Source: Pseudomonas paralactis (GTDB taxonomy: Bacteria > Pseudomonadota > Gammaproteobacteria > Pseudomonadales > Pseudomonadaceae). Taken from it: a stretch of DNA of 64,000 bases. The translations under genes were made by a program, and so were the position numbers. The stretch's first letter is position 1. The number at the start of each line of letters is the position of its first letter. This document shows, piece after piece, positions 26,019-35,234 of the stretch. The stretch spans positions 124,001 through 188,000 of the forward strand of contig NZ_JYLN01000001.1 of assembly GCF_001439735.1 (NCBI RefSeq), given 5' to 3'. The notes beneath the pieces were generated by a model. That model searched no databases. It was not told the DNA's origin and saw nothing but the letters and a program-made list of their open reading frames with translations.

Positions 26019-27038
26019 ATGGGTAACGAAAGCATCAATTGGGACAAGCTGGGTTTTGACTACATCAAGACCGACAAGCGGTTTCTCCAGGTCTGGAAAA
26101 ACGGCGAATGGCAGGAAGGCACCCTGACCGACGACAACGTGCTGCACATCAGCGAGGGCTCCACCGCCCTGCACTATGGCCAGCAATGCTTCGAAGGCCT
26201 GAAGGCCTATCGCTGCAAGGACGGTTCGATCAACCTGTTCCGCCCGGACCAGAACGCTGCACGTATGCAACGCAGCTGTGCCCGCCTGCTGATGCCGCAT
26301 GTGTCGACCGAAGACTTCATCGACGCCTGCAAACAAGTAGTCAAGGCCAACGAGCGTTTCATCCCGCCGTATGGCAGTGGCGGCGCGCTGTACCTGCGCC
26401 CGTTCGTGATCGGCACCGGTGAGAATATCGGCGTACGCTCTGCGCCGGAGTTCATCTTCTCGGTGTTCGCTATCCCGGTCGGGGCCTACTTCAAAGGCGG
26501 CCTGGTGCCACATAACTTCCAGATCTCCACCTTCGACCGTGCTGCGCCGCAGGGCACCGGTGCCGCCAAGGTCGGTGGCAACTACGCCGCCAGCCTGATG
26601 CCGGGCTCTGAAGCGAGGAAATCCGGCTTCGCCGACGCGATCTACCTGGACCCGATGACTCACTCGAAAATCGAAGAAGTCGGCTCGGCCAACTTCTTCG
26701 GCATCACCCACGACAACCAGTTCATCACGCCGAAGTCGCCTTCGGTGCTGCCAGGCATCACCCGCCTGTCGCTGATGGAACTGGCCCAGACCCGCCTGGG
26801 CCTGGACGTGGTCGAGGGCGAAGTGTTCATCGACAAACTGGACCAGTTCAAGGAAGCCGGCGCCTGCGGTACCGCTGCGGTGATTTCACCGATCGGCGGC
26901 ATTCAGCACAACGGCAAGATGCACGTGTTCCACAGCGAAACCGAAGTCGGCCCGATCACCCAGAAGCTCTACAAAGAGCTGACCGGTGTGCAGACCGGTG
27001 ACGTTGAAGCACCAGCGGGCTGGATCGTCAAGGTCTAA
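26019..27038 (+). CDS. ilvE: Branched-chain amino acid aminotransferase
   Basis: 339 residues, fold-type IV PLP enzyme of the long BCAT group (eukaryote-like, about 340 aa). The PLP lysine is Lys184 in GAAKVGGNYAASL. EEVGSANFFGI follows near residue 220. It interconverts Leu, Ile and Val with their keto acids and so supplies substrate to the bkd complex encoded just upstream. It is a separate unit with its own ~200-bp upstream region. The start is ATG 26019, preceded by AGAGGGTG. Confidence 0.93.
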   Translation: MGNESINWDKLGFDYIKTDKRFLQVWKNGEWQEGTLTDDNVLHISEGSTALHYGQQCFEGLKAYRCKDGSINLFRPDQNAARMQRSCARLLMPHVSTEDFIDACKQVVKANERFIPPYGSGGALYLRPFVIGTGENIGVRSAPEFIFSVFAIPVGAYFKGGLVPHNFQISTFDRAAPQGTGAAKVGGNYAASLMPGSEARKSGFADAIYLDPMTHSKIEEVGSANFFGITHDNQFITPKSPSVLPGITRLSLMELAQTRLGLDVVEGEVFIDKLDQFKEAGACGTAAVISPIGGIQHNGKMHVFHSETEVGPITQKLYKELTGVQTGDVEAPAGWIVKV

Positions 27039-27059
27039 GCCAGCAACACCGCACTACCC

Positions 27060-27091
27060 TGTGGGAGGGGTCAAGGCCCCTCCCACATTTT
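27060..27091. terminator. REP-derived hairpin between convergent ilvE and GNAT gene
   Basis: TGTGGGAGGGG, loop TCAAGG, CCCCTCCCACA, then TTTT on the + strand. An 11-bp perfect stem placed to stop ilvE and possibly the facing gene. Confidence 0.75.
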
Positions 27092-27105
27092 GATCTCCAG
27101 TATTT

Positions 27106-27996
27106 TCAGGATTGAGGGATATTCCCGGCAATCTTCTTGCCCATACTGATCCTCGGCTCCACCCCGTACCCCAACGCCTCATAAAACCCCACCACGACGT
27201 CATTGCCGCCGGTGATCTGCAGGTTGATCTTCATGCAGCCCAAGGCCGTCAGCGCCTGCTCGGCATGGCGCACCAGCGACGATCCCAAACCATGGCGACG
27301 ATAGTCGGCATGCACCGCCACCGAGTACAACCAGCCACGATGGCCGTCATAGCCGGCGAGAATCGTACCGATCACGGCTTTCTTGTCGGTGGCTACGAAG
27401 AACAACCCATCGTTGACCGCCAGCTTCTTGTCAATCGCCAGGCTCGGCAGGTTATGCGCGGTGTCATAGCCAAACGCCTGCTGCCATAACTCAATCACTT
27501 GGGCGCGATGCTGCCGGTCGCGGTAGGCGCCGATGGGATGCCGCGACAACAACGTCTTTTCCATCACCAGCGTGCGCTCATTGCCATGGTAAACATCGCG
27601 TACGGTGTGAAAACCGAGCTTGCTGTAAAACGGCTCGGCGGTCAGTGAGGACGGCACACTCAACACCGTCACCCCGGCTTCGCGGGCACGCAGTTCGATC
27701 TCGATCATCAACAAACGGCCAATGCCCTGCCCTTGCAGCTCGGGATTGACGAACACCGAGCGCACCACGTTGGCATCGAGGGCAGCGGTGGCGACGATTA
27801 ACTCATCCTGGATCGCCACCAGCACAATGCGACGATTGAGCAGTTCAAGAACCGCATCGGGCGTGAAGTGAGTGGCGACGCGAGCAATCACATCCGCGGG
27901 GTAATCCCGTGCGTTGCTGCTGTGCAAGGCCGCCAGAATCACCTGACTGATGCCCTGGGCATCGGCTGCTTGGGCGAGACGAACAACGGTCGACAT
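27106..27996 (-). CDS. Protein with two GNAT acetyltransferase domains
   Basis: 296 residues with two tandem GNAT folds. The first (residues about 4-150) has the acetyl-CoA loop GQGIGRLLM, and the second (about 150-290) has RRHGLGSSLV. Such double-GNAT proteins usually keep one active site. The acceptor is unknown. It is transcribed alone and convergent with ilvE. ATG 27996 (MSTVVRLAQAADAQG) is preceded by CCAGGAGG, a good ribosome site. Confidence 0.85.
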   Translation of the reverse strand: MSTVVRLAQAADAQGISQVILAALHSSNARDYPADVIARVATHFTPDAVLELLNRRIVLVAIQDELIVATAALDANVVRSVFVNPELQGQGIGRLLMIEIELRAREAGVTVLSVPSSLTAEPFYSKLGFHTVRDVYHGNERTLVMEKTLLSRHPIGAYRDRQHRAQVIELWQQAFGYDTAHNLPSLAIDKKLAVNDGLFFVATDKKAVIGTILAGYDGHRGWLYSVAVHADYRRHGLGSSLVRHAEQALTALGCMKINLQITGGNDVVVGFYEALGYGVEPRISMGKKIAGNIPQS

Positions 27997-28301
27997 GACT
28001 CCTCCTGGCTGGCGCGACTAAACGAACACCCCACTATCAATGTGCAAGGCAGCTTGCTCCGGATAGGAGTGGATCAGCTAAAGATAAGCTATACGCCTCG
28101 TTGATGCCCTGGGTATCCATCATTTTCACCGCCGAGACAACGCCATACTCGGCGCAGAAATGGACATCGCCGAGCAAGGAACCGCTATGAATGCCGGCAA
28201 AGCCATTGACGCTGAACCGTTCAACCAAGCACGCCCATACAATCGGCGTCACCGCCCTCCCCCTAAGCTTTTGACTTTCTTAAAAGCGCTGGAGAGTAGG
28301 C
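27997..28301. other. Intergenic region with REP remnant
   Basis: 305 bp between divergent genes. The part 28048-28088 resembles one arm and flank of the REP pair at 20083 (GGATCAGCTA is shared). The rest shows a 71-codon ORF on the minus strand (28037-28252, GTG start) with no ribosome site and no recognised domain, which I do not call a gene. The promoter of the VOC/porin pair must lie in its right end. Confidence 0.5.
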
Positions 28302-29198
28302 ATGTACAGAAAAGTGAGGGCGGTAACCCTGGCGGTGACATTGCTCGCCGGGGCCATGGCGAGCAGTGCCTGGGCGGCCACGCCGGGTGTAGCGGTGGCG
28401 CCGCAATACGACACCAGCCATGTGTATGTAGCACCCGCTGATGTAGAGCGTTTTGCCCAAAGCTTCCTGGCCACGTTCGGGGGCAAAAGCACGCCTCAGG
28501 TGGTGGTCAATGTGCTGCCGGTGCCGAGCAGCACCACCTCGCAATTGTTGCAGACCCCGGCCGGTACGGTGTCGCTGTTCGGCTTCACCACACCCATTCC
28601 CCATCCATTTGGCCAGGAGCGCAATGGTTATCTGGTCAAGGACATGGACGTGGCCCTGAAGGCCGCTCGGGATAACGGCGCTGCGGTGATCGTCAGCGAC
28701 TTTCCCGACCCCATCGGCCGCGATGCGGTGGTGCAGTGGCCGGGCGGCGTGAACATGCAGCTGTATTGGCACACCAAGAGCCCGGATTACGCCGCCTTCC
28801 AGACCGTACCGGAAAACCGCGTGTACCTCAGCGCCGATCGTGCCGATCGCTTTATCAAGGCGTTCCTGGGCTTCTCCCACGGCAAAGTGGTCGCCGATGA
28901 CAAGCACGCACCCGCTGTGGAGGTGGGTCAGGCCAGCGGCACTTACCGACGCGTCGAGATCACCTCGCCCTTTGGGCGCATGGCGGTACTGGTGACCAAC
29001 GGCCAACTGCCCTACCCCTTTGGCCATGAAACCACCGGCTACGAAGTAGCCGACCTGGCGGCCACCCTGGGCAAAGCCACGGGCTCGGGCGCTACCGTAC
29101 TGGTGCCGAGCTTCGACAGCAAAAGTCGTCGCAGCGCGTTGGTGCAGTTCCCCGGCGGTTACGTCGCGGAAATTCACCAACTCATCGCGGCAAAATGA
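28302..29198 (+). CDS. Exported VOC/glyoxalase-like protein
   Basis: 298 residues. A signal peptide (MYRKVRAVTLAVTLLAGAMA, cut after AWA) is followed by two similar halves, each with a GFTTPIPHPFGQE-like or TSPFGRMAVLV-like block; this suggests paired VOC modules. Classical glyoxalase metal ligands are not obvious. Its stop overlaps the start of the porin gene by 4 bp, so the pair is co-translated and probably acts together in the periplasm on a small hydrophilic compound taken in by the porin. No substrate can be assigned. Confidence 0.75.
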   Translation: MYRKVRAVTLAVTLLAGAMASSAWAATPGVAVAPQYDTSHVYVAPADVERFAQSFLATFGGKSTPQVVVNVLPVPSSTTSQLLQTPAGTVSLFGFTTPIPHPFGQERNGYLVKDMDVALKAARDNGAAVIVSDFPDPIGRDAVVQWPGGVNMQLYWHTKSPDYAAFQTVPENRVYLSADRADRFIKAFLGFSHGKVVADDKHAPAVEVGQASGTYRRVEITSPFGRMAVLVTNGQLPYPFGHETTGYEVADLAATLGKATGSGATVLVPSFDSKSRRSALVQFPGGYVAEIHQLIAAK

Positions 29199-30586
29199 TC
29201 CGTCGTACAGGCTGGGGCCTGGCCGTGCTGTGGCCGCTGGTGGTGGGCAGCGTACATGCCGACAATCAACCGACCCGCCCGGCCATCAAGGCCAATCGCT
29301 GGCAGGAAGACTGGTCTGTGCTCAAGGATCCGGCATTGCGCACGCAACCGTTGGACAACCTCAAGTACATCCCGCTGTCCGCCGCCAACCCGTTCACTCA
29401 CCTGTCCCTGGGTGCGACACTGCGCGAACGCTTCGAAATGAACGATGCCAGTGGCTTCGGCGTGCGCGATGTAGCGCGTGATCGCTACCTGATCCAGCGC
29501 TTTCAGGTACACGCCGACTTGCACCTCAACGAACACTGGCGGCTGTTCACCCAGTTGGAAGATGTGCGGGCCTATGACAAAACCACCCTCGGCGGCGCCG
29601 ACCAGAACCGCGTCGACCTGCGCCTGGCCTTTGCCGAATACGTAAAGACCTTCAGCGCCGGCACCTTCAAGGCTCGGGCGGGTCGCCAGGACTTTGCCTT
29701 CGACTTGCAGCGCTTTATTTCGTCGCGCGATGGCCCGAATGTGCGCCAGTCTTTCGACGCGCTGTGGGCCGATTGGGAAACGCCCCAATGGCGTTTTATC
29801 GGGATCGCCAGCCAACCGGTGCAGTACCAGGATGGCCGGCACTTCGACGACAAATCCAACCGTGATGCGCGCTTCCATATGCTACGGGTCGAGCGACTGG
29901 TGGGCGGCAGCAATGAGCTGTCGGCCTATTACGGCGTTTACGAGCGCCGTGCCGCCCATTACCTGGACGCCGACGGCAACGAGACCCGCCAGTTGCTCGA
30001 CGCACGCCTGGGCGGCGCGGCCCGGGGTTTTGACTGGGATATCGAAGCCATGCTGCAAAGGGGTTCGGTGGGCAGCCAGGCGATCCGCGCCTGGGCCGGC
30101 GGCAGCCGTACCGGCTACACCTTCGACACCCTGGCCTGGACACCGCGCCTGGGCCTGCAAGTGGATGTCGCCTCCGGTGACCGCAAGCGCGGTGATGGCC
30201 GCGTCGGCACCTTCAACCCGCTGTTCCCCAACGGCTACTACTTTTCCCTGGCCGGTTATACGGGCTACAGCAACCTGATCCACGTCAAGCCGTCGATCAC
30301 CGTCAAGCCCTTCGCCAAGCTGAGCGTGCAAACCGCTGTCGGCCTGTTGTGGCGGCAGACCACCGCAGACGCGGTTTACACCCAACCCAACCTCGCCGTC
30401 GCCGGCACCGCTGGCCAAGGCGAGCGCTGGACCGGTGCCTACGGCCAAGTGCGCACCGACTACGCGTTTACCTCCAACCTCAGCGGCGCAATCGAGGCCG
30501 TGCACTACGCGGCTGGCCAGACCCTGCGCGATGCCGGCGGGCACGACAGCAACTACCTGGGCATGGAACTCAAATTCAGTTGGTAA
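29195..30586 (+). CDS. Alginate-export-family outer membrane barrel (AlgE-like)
   Basis: 463 residues. Signal peptide (cut after VHA) and an alginate_exp-type beta-barrel: LSLGATLRERFEMN near residue 70, GRQDFAFDLQRFISSRDGPNVRQSFD near 165, and a final strand ending in FSW. Paralogues of AlgE without alginate genes are common in Pseudomonas and are thought to be general porins. No alginate biosynthesis gene is nearby, so an alginate role is unlikely. ATG 29195 overlaps the upstream stop (ATGA). Confidence 0.85.
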   Translation: MIRRTGWGLAVLWPLVVGSVHADNQPTRPAIKANRWQEDWSVLKDPALRTQPLDNLKYIPLSAANPFTHLSLGATLRERFEMNDASGFGVRDVARDRYLIQRFQVHADLHLNEHWRLFTQLEDVRAYDKTTLGGADQNRVDLRLAFAEYVKTFSAGTFKARAGRQDFAFDLQRFISSRDGPNVRQSFDALWADWETPQWRFIGIASQPVQYQDGRHFDDKSNRDARFHMLRVERLVGGSNELSAYYGVYERRAAHYLDADGNETRQLLDARLGGAARGFDWDIEAMLQRGSVGSQAIRAWAGGSRTGYTFDTLAWTPRLGLQVDVASGDRKRGDGRVGTFNPLFPNGYYFSLAGYTGYSNLIHVKPSITVKPFAKLSVQTAVGLLWRQTTADAVYTQPNLAVAGTAGQGERWTGAYGQVRTDYAFTSNLSGAIEAVHYAAGQTLRDAGGHDSNYLGMELKFSW

Positions 30587-30683
30587 CCCTGAGCAAGCAC
30601 ACCCATACAAGCCTGGGTCCAGATTTACGGCAATAGTGATGCGGTTTTTCACCGCCCTTTTTAACTCAAGCAAGGAGATTCAG

Positions 30684-31502
30684 ATGAGCACCTTCGTTGC
30701 CAAAGACGGCACCCAGATCTACTTCAAGGACTGGGGCAGCGGCAAGCCCGTCCTGTTCAGCCACGGCTGGCCTCTGGATGCCGACATGTGGGAATACCAG
30801 ATGGAGTACCTGAGCAGCCGCGGCTTTCGCACTATCGCGTTCGACCGCCGAGGCTTTGGCCGCTCGGACCAACCCTGGACCGGTAACGACTACGACACCT
30901 TCGCTGACGATATCGCGCAGTTGATCGAACATCTGGACCTGAAGGACGTGACCCTGGTGGGCTTTTCCATGGGCGGCGGTGATGTGGCGCGCTACATCGC
31001 GCGACATGGCAATGCGCGGGTCGCAGGCCTGGTGTTGCTGGGCGCCGTGACGCCGATCTTCGGCCAGAAACCCGACTATCCCCAGGGCGTCCCTACCGAG
31101 GTGTTCGATGGTATCAAGGCCGGGCTGTTGAAGGATCGCGCGCAATTCATCAGCGATTTCAATACGCCGTTCTTCGGTATCAACAAGGGCCAGCAAGTCT
31201 CCGAGGGTGTGCTCAGCCAAACCCTGCAGATCGCCATGCTTGCCTCGCTCAAGTCGACCGTGGATTGCGTCAGCGCCTTCTCCGAAACCGACTTCCGCCC
31301 GGACATGGGCACAATCGAGGTGCCGACCCTGGTGATCCACGGCGACGGCGATCAGATCGTGCCGTTCGAAACCACCGGCAAGGTGGCGGCCGAAATGATC
31401 AAGGGCGCGCAACTGAAGGTCTACAAGGATGCACCTCACGGGTTTGCCGTAACCCACGCCCAGCAGCTCAATGAAGACCTGTTGGCGTTCCTCAGCCGCT
31501 GA
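30684..31502 (+). CDS. Alpha/beta hydrolase, non-heme chloroperoxidase type
   Basis: 272 residues, cytoplasmic. The nucleophile elbow GFSMGGGD holds Ser95. The acid lies in HGDGDQIVP and the His in DAPHGFAVTHA (about 252), giving a complete Ser-Asp-His triad. It belongs to the cofactor-free haloperoxidase/arylesterase group; perhydrolase activity is typical, but the natural substrate is unknown. ATG 30684 is fixed by AAGGAG 8 bp upstream; the longer ORF starting inside the porin gene is rejected. Confidence 0.9.
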   Translation: MSTFVAKDGTQIYFKDWGSGKPVLFSHGWPLDADMWEYQMEYLSSRGFRTIAFDRRGFGRSDQPWTGNDYDTFADDIAQLIEHLDLKDVTLVGFSMGGGDVARYIARHGNARVAGLVLLGAVTPIFGQKPDYPQGVPTEVFDGIKAGLLKDRAQFISDFNTPFFGINKGQQVSEGVLSQTLQIAMLASLKSTVDCVSAFSETDFRPDMGTIEVPTLVIHGDGDQIVPFETTGKVAAEMIKGAQLKVYKDAPHGFAVTHAQQLNEDLLAFLSR

Positions 31503-31529
31503 ACCGCTTGCAACCTCCTCTCCTTGTTT

Positions 31530-31554
31530 GGCCGGGTTCGCCCGGCCTTTTTTT
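31530..31554. terminator. Intrinsic terminator after the hydrolase gene
   Basis: GGCCGGG, TTCG loop, CCCGGCC, then seven T. A textbook terminator between convergent genes; the T-run favours the + strand transcript. Confidence 0.92.
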
Positions 31555-31556
31555 GC

Positions 31557-31943
31557 TCAGGCAAAGCGCTGAACCACTACCAGCCGCCCCGGCCCGGCAA
31601 TGAGGATGCTGGTAAAGATGATCAACAGCAGCCAGCCGAACTGCCCCTCCAACAGCGTCCACTCTGGATGCACCACCAGCAAAGCGATGACCAGCACCGC
31701 CAGGATCGGCACGCACGCCAGGCGCACCAGCACGCCCGCGATGATCAGCAATGGGCACAGCACTTCGGCAAAGATCGCCAGCAGCAAGGTGACCTGGCCC
31801 CCCAGGTGAAACGGGTCTTCGATCAGCTTCAACTGTTCGCCGTAGTTGAGCAGCTTGGGCAACCCATGCACACACAGCAGGAACACCGCCCCGCTGACCC
31901 GCAGGAACAACAGTCCGGTATCCTGATTTCTCGCTTCGTTCAT
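31557..31943 (-). CDS. DoxX-family membrane protein
   Basis: 128 residues with four hydrophobic helices; DoxX layout, starting MNEARNQDTGLLFLRVSGAVF with the LRxxxG motif. Bacterial DoxX proteins take part in redox stress responses at the inner membrane, often with thiol metabolism; the exact role is unknown. ATG 31943 is preferred to the longer ORF start at 32051, which lacks family similarity. Confidence 0.85.
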   Translation of the reverse strand: MNEARNQDTGLLFLRVSGAVFLLCVHGLPKLLNYGEQLKLIEDPFHLGGQVTLLLAIFAEVLCPLLIIAGVLVRLACVPILAVLVIALLVVHPEWTLLEGQFGWLLLIIFTSILIAGPGRLVVVQRFA

Positions 31944-32139
31944 ACGCCACCTGTGTCCGTCAATAATGATCGACGGCCAGTGTGTCCAAAGCCGCGCCGA
32001 CGCACTTGCAGGCTTGTGCTGAAATCCTGCGGTTGCCCCAGGCGGTTGCATTGCCGAAAGAACCCGGCATGATCTTGCTGAACTGCCGACCCCGCGCTAC
32101 GGTCCCAACCCATACGCTCATCGCCACAGGAACTGTTCC

Positions 32140-33138
32140 ATGACGCTCCCCCAAGAAATGACCCTGATCGAAATCACCACCCCTGGCGGTCCGGAAGTCT
32201 TGCAGCCACGGCGCGCCGACGTGCCGGTGGCCGGGCCTGGCGAGATTCTGATTCGCGTGCACGCCGCCGGGGTCAACCGCCCAGACGCCTTGCAACGCGC
32301 CGGCAAGTACCCGATGAAACCCGGCATGAGCCCGATTCCAGGCCTGGAAGTGGCCGGTGAAGTGGTGGCGTTGGGCACTGGCGTTACTGAATACAGCTTG
32401 GGCGACAAGGTGTGTGCCCTGACCAATGGCGGTGGCTATGCGCAGTTTTGCGCGGTGCCGGCCAGCCAGACGCTGCCGGTTCCGGCGGGTATGGACTGGA
32501 TTCAGGCCGCTGCCGTGCCGGAAACTTTCTTCACCGTCTGGGCCAACCTGTTCGGCCTGGGCGGCGCCCATAAAGGCCAGCGCGTTTTGATCCACGGCGG
32601 CACCAGTGGCATCGGCACCACCGCGTTGATGCTCTGCCAGGAGTTCGGTATCCAGGCATTCGCCACCGCCGGCAGCGCCGACAAATGTGCCGCGATTGCC
32701 AAGCTGGGCGCCGAACCGATCAACTACCGCGAACAGGAGTTTGCCGAGGTCATAGCCAAGCAGACCGATGGCAAAGGCGTCGATGTGATTCTCGACATCA
32801 TGGGTGCCTCGTACCTGAACAACAACCTCAAGGCCCTGGGCATGGACGGTCACCTGGTGATGCTCGGTTTTCTCGGGGGCGGCAAGGCCCATGACGTCGA
32901 CCTGCTGACCATCCTCGCCAAACGCGCAGTGATCACCGGCTCACTGCTGCGCGCCCGCACCCGCGAAGAAAAGGCCGCGATTGCCGAACAACTGCGCGAC
33001 TACGTGTGGCCGGTGCTCAGCGCCGGGCGCTGCCTGCCGATCATCGACAAGGTCTACCCCTACACCGACGCCGCCCTGGCCCATGCGCGCATGGAAGGTG
33101 GGGATCATATCGGCAAGATTGTGTTGCGGGTGGAGTGA
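32140..33138 (+). CDS. NAD(P)H:quinone oxidoreductase, zinc-less MDR family
   Basis: 332 residues, quinone oxidoreductase of the PIG3/QOR type. Motifs: AAGVNRPDALQRAGKYP (about 46), nucleotide-binding GGTSGIGTTAL (about 155), and LLRARTREEKAAI (about 268), typical of the subfamily. It reduces quinones or enones with NADPH. It is a single gene between DoxX (divergent) and a REPIN. A second ATG six codons in is possible, but AGGA sits better for 32140. Confidence 0.88.
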   Translation: MTLPQEMTLIEITTPGGPEVLQPRRADVPVAGPGEILIRVHAAGVNRPDALQRAGKYPMKPGMSPIPGLEVAGEVVALGTGVTEYSLGDKVCALTNGGGYAQFCAVPASQTLPVPAGMDWIQAAAVPETFFTVWANLFGLGGAHKGQRVLIHGGTSGIGTTALMLCQEFGIQAFATAGSADKCAAIAKLGAEPINYREQEFAEVIAKQTDGKGVDVILDIMGASYLNNNLKALGMDGHLVMLGFLGGGKAHDVDLLTILAKRAVITGSLLRARTREEKAAIAEQLRDYVWPVLSAGRCLPIIDKVYPYTDAALAHARMEGGDHIGKIVLRVE

Positions 33139-33186
33139 GGCGCTTTCCTCAATCCTTGGCGACCGGCTTAAGCGTACATCGCCCTC

Positions 33187-33286
33187 TGTAGGAGCGAGCT
33201 TGCTCGCGAAAAACGTCAACGATCACGCGTGCTTGCTGAATGAATGCGGCGCCTGTGAGTTTTTCGCGAGCAAGCTCGCTCCTACA
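33187..33286 (+). repeat. REPIN (TAGGAGCGAGC family), copy 2
   Basis: Inverted REP pair around a spacer beginning CGTCAACGATCACGCG, in the same spacer orientation as the copy at 57195 and opposite to 5655 and 41953. Another shorter REP hairpin (GGGCTTGCCC with GGGGCAAGCCC) follows at 33302-33342. Confidence 0.85.
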
Positions 33287-33347
33287 AAAAGCCCGGCATT
33301 AGGGCTTGCCCGCGAATCGGGGCAAGCCCTCTCCCATATAGCGTGTG

Positions 33348-34478
33348 TCATTCCGGTTCGGCATACACCGGATAATCCACATACCCCGCCTGCGTCCCCC
33401 CATACAAACCCTCCGCCTTCAACGCATTCAGCGGCCAGCCATTGAAAATCCGCTGGGGCAGGTCCGGGTTGGCAATGAACGGCCGTCCGAAGGCGATCAG
33501 GTCCGCCAGCCCTGCCTCTACCAGCCGCGCACCACGCTCGGCAGTGTACCGGCCGGCATAGATGATCCTGCCGCTGAAGGTGTGGCGCACAGCCTGGCGG
33601 AATGTCTCAGGCAAGTCGGGCGCGTTTTCCCAGTCGGCTTCGGCGATCGACACATAGGCGATGCCCGACGCTTCCAGCACTTTGATCGCTTCGATATAGG
33701 TGTGGTGCGGATCTTCTTCTACAAGGCCAATGTAGACCCGGTCCTGGTCGGTGCCACTGAACAGCGGCGAAAAGCGTACGCCCAGGCGTTCCGGCCCCAC
33801 CACCTTGCACACCGCTTCGACAACCTCGCGCAGCAAGCGCAGGCGATTATCCAGCGAACCACCGTATTCATCCTCACGAATGTTGGAATGGGCCGAGATG
33901 AACTGATTGATCAAATAGCCGTTGGCCGCATGGATTTCCACGCCATCAAACCCGGCGTCCAGGGCATTGCGAGCAGCCTGGGCGTAATGCCCGACCAACT
34001 CATCGATTTCCAGCGTGCTCAAGGCGCGTGGCACGGGTGGCTGCACCAGTTCACCCATACCTGGGCCGGTTTCGATAAAGGCTTTGGCCTGCAGCGCCGG
34101 CAGTGCAGACGGCCCTACCGGTGCAGCGCCGCCAGGTTGCAAGGCGTTATGAGACACCCGCCCCACATGCCATAACTGGGCAAAGATCACCCCACCCTCG
34201 GCATGTACCGCTGCGGTGACTTTGCGCCAACCCTCGATCTGCGCCGGTGTATGGATACCCGGCGTCCATGCATAACCCTGGCCACGCGGCTCGATCTGCG
34301 TGCCCTCGCTGACCATGAAGCCGGCACTGGCACGCTGGCGGTAATATTCGGCCATCATGTCAGTGGCGATATTGCCTGGCTGGGCGCTGCGCTGGCGTGT
34401 CAGCGGCGGCAGCACAACGCGATTGTTCAAGCGGTGATGCCCCAGCTTTATCGGGGTGTTAAAGATGCAGTCAGGCAT
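33348..34478 (-). CDS. nemA: Old-yellow-enzyme alkene reductase (NemA-like)
   Basis: 376 residues, FMN-dependent TIM barrel. PPLTRQRS (about 24), the His-Asn substrate-binding pair in IHAANGYLINQF (about 183), and GRPFIANPDLP near the C-terminus identify the OYE family. It reduces activated alkenes such as N-ethylmaleimide, using NAD(P)H. Two genes upstream lies a NemR-like repressor, and together they form an electrophile-response operon. The 78-bp gap to the DJ-1-like gene leaves room for a separate promoter. Confidence 0.9.
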   Translation of the reverse strand: MPDCIFNTPIKLGHHRLNNRVVLPPLTRQRSAQPGNIATDMMAEYYRQRASAGFMVSEGTQIEPRGQGYAWTPGIHTPAQIEGWRKVTAAVHAEGGVIFAQLWHVGRVSHNALQPGGAAPVGPSALPALQAKAFIETGPGMGELVQPPVPRALSTLEIDELVGHYAQAARNALDAGFDGVEIHAANGYLINQFISAHSNIREDEYGGSLDNRLRLLREVVEAVCKVVGPERLGVRFSPLFSGTDQDRVYIGLVEEDPHHTYIEAIKVLEASGIAYVSIAEADWENAPDLPETFRQAVRHTFSGRIIYAGRYTAERGARLVEAGLADLIAFGRPFIANPDLPQRIFNGWPLNALKAEGLYGGTQAGYVDYPVYAEPE

Positions 34479-34556
34479 GGGGATATTCCAAATTCAGGAC
34501 GAACGAAAACCCTGGCGACTCCTGAGAATCGCCAGTGTGTACCTCGGTTGATTAAT

Positions 34557-35234
34557 TTAAGCGTTGAGTGTCAGCAGGGCCTTGGCCACTTCGCTGGAGC
34601 TGCCGGGGTTCTGCCCTGTCACCAGCAAGCCATCGACGATCACAAAGGATTGCCAGTCGGCACCCTTCTCATACTTGCCGCCCAGCTTTTTGAATTCATC
34701 TTCAATCAGGAACGGCACAACATCAGTCAACTGCACGGCGGCTTCCTCCGAGTTGGAGAACCCGGTCACACGGCGCCCTTTGATCAACGGCTCACCGTTG
34801 ACCGCCTTGACGTGGCGCAAGGCGCCCGGTGCATGGCAGACAAAACCGATGGGCTTGCCGGCCCGCTCGAACGCCTCGATCAGCGCGATGGACACAGGCG
34901 ATTCCGCCAAGTCCCACAACGGGCCGTGGCCGCCTGGGTAGAACACGGTGTCGAAGTCGGCGGCGTTGACCGTGTCCAGCTTCACCGTGGTAGCCAGGGC
35001 TTGCTGCGCAGCCGGGTCGGCGGCGAAGCGCTCGGTCTGCTCGGTTTGCGCATCCGGCTCATCGCTCTTGGGGTCCAACGGCGGCTGGCCGCCGGCCGGG
35101 GAAGCCAGCACCACGTCGGCGCCAGCATCCTTGAACGCGTAATAAGGGGCGGCAAACTCTTCGAGCCAGAAGCCGGTCTTGCGCCCGGTATCGCCAAGCT
35201 GGTCGTGAGAGGTCAGTACCATTAATACTTTCAT
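34557..35234 (-). CDS. DJ-1/PfpI-family protein, Hsp31/glyoxalase III-like
   Basis: 225 residues. The nucleophile elbow GFVCHAPG carries Cys133 followed by His134. An acidic residue in FWLEEFAAPY (Glu25/26) completes the usual DJ-1 triad set. Proteins of this size act as methylglyoxal-detoxifying or chaperone-like enzymes. Its ATG overlaps the nemR-like stop by 4 bp. E. coli has gloA in this operon; here a cofactor-free DJ-1 protein may fill the same role (inference). Confidence 0.88.
   Translation of the reverse strand: MKVLMVLTSHDQLGDTGRKTGFWLEEFAAPYYAFKDAGADVVLASPAGGQPPLDPKSDEPDAQTEQTERFAADPAAQQALATTVKLDTVNAADFDTVFYPGGHGPLWDLAESPVSIALIEAFERAGKPIGFVCHAPGALRHVKAVNGEPLIKGRRVTGFSNSEEAAVQLTDVVPFLIEDEFKKLGGKYEKGADWQSFVIVDGLLVTGQNPGSSSEVAKALLTLNA

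Noticed and set aside
28037..28252. 71-codon minus-strand ORF before the VOC gene
   Set aside because: GTG start without ribosome site, partly over a REP remnant, no recognised domain. Kept only as intergenic description.
29195..30586. Alginate secretion locus
   Set aside because: The barrel belongs to the AlgE-like family, but no alginate polymerase, epimerase or other alg gene is near.
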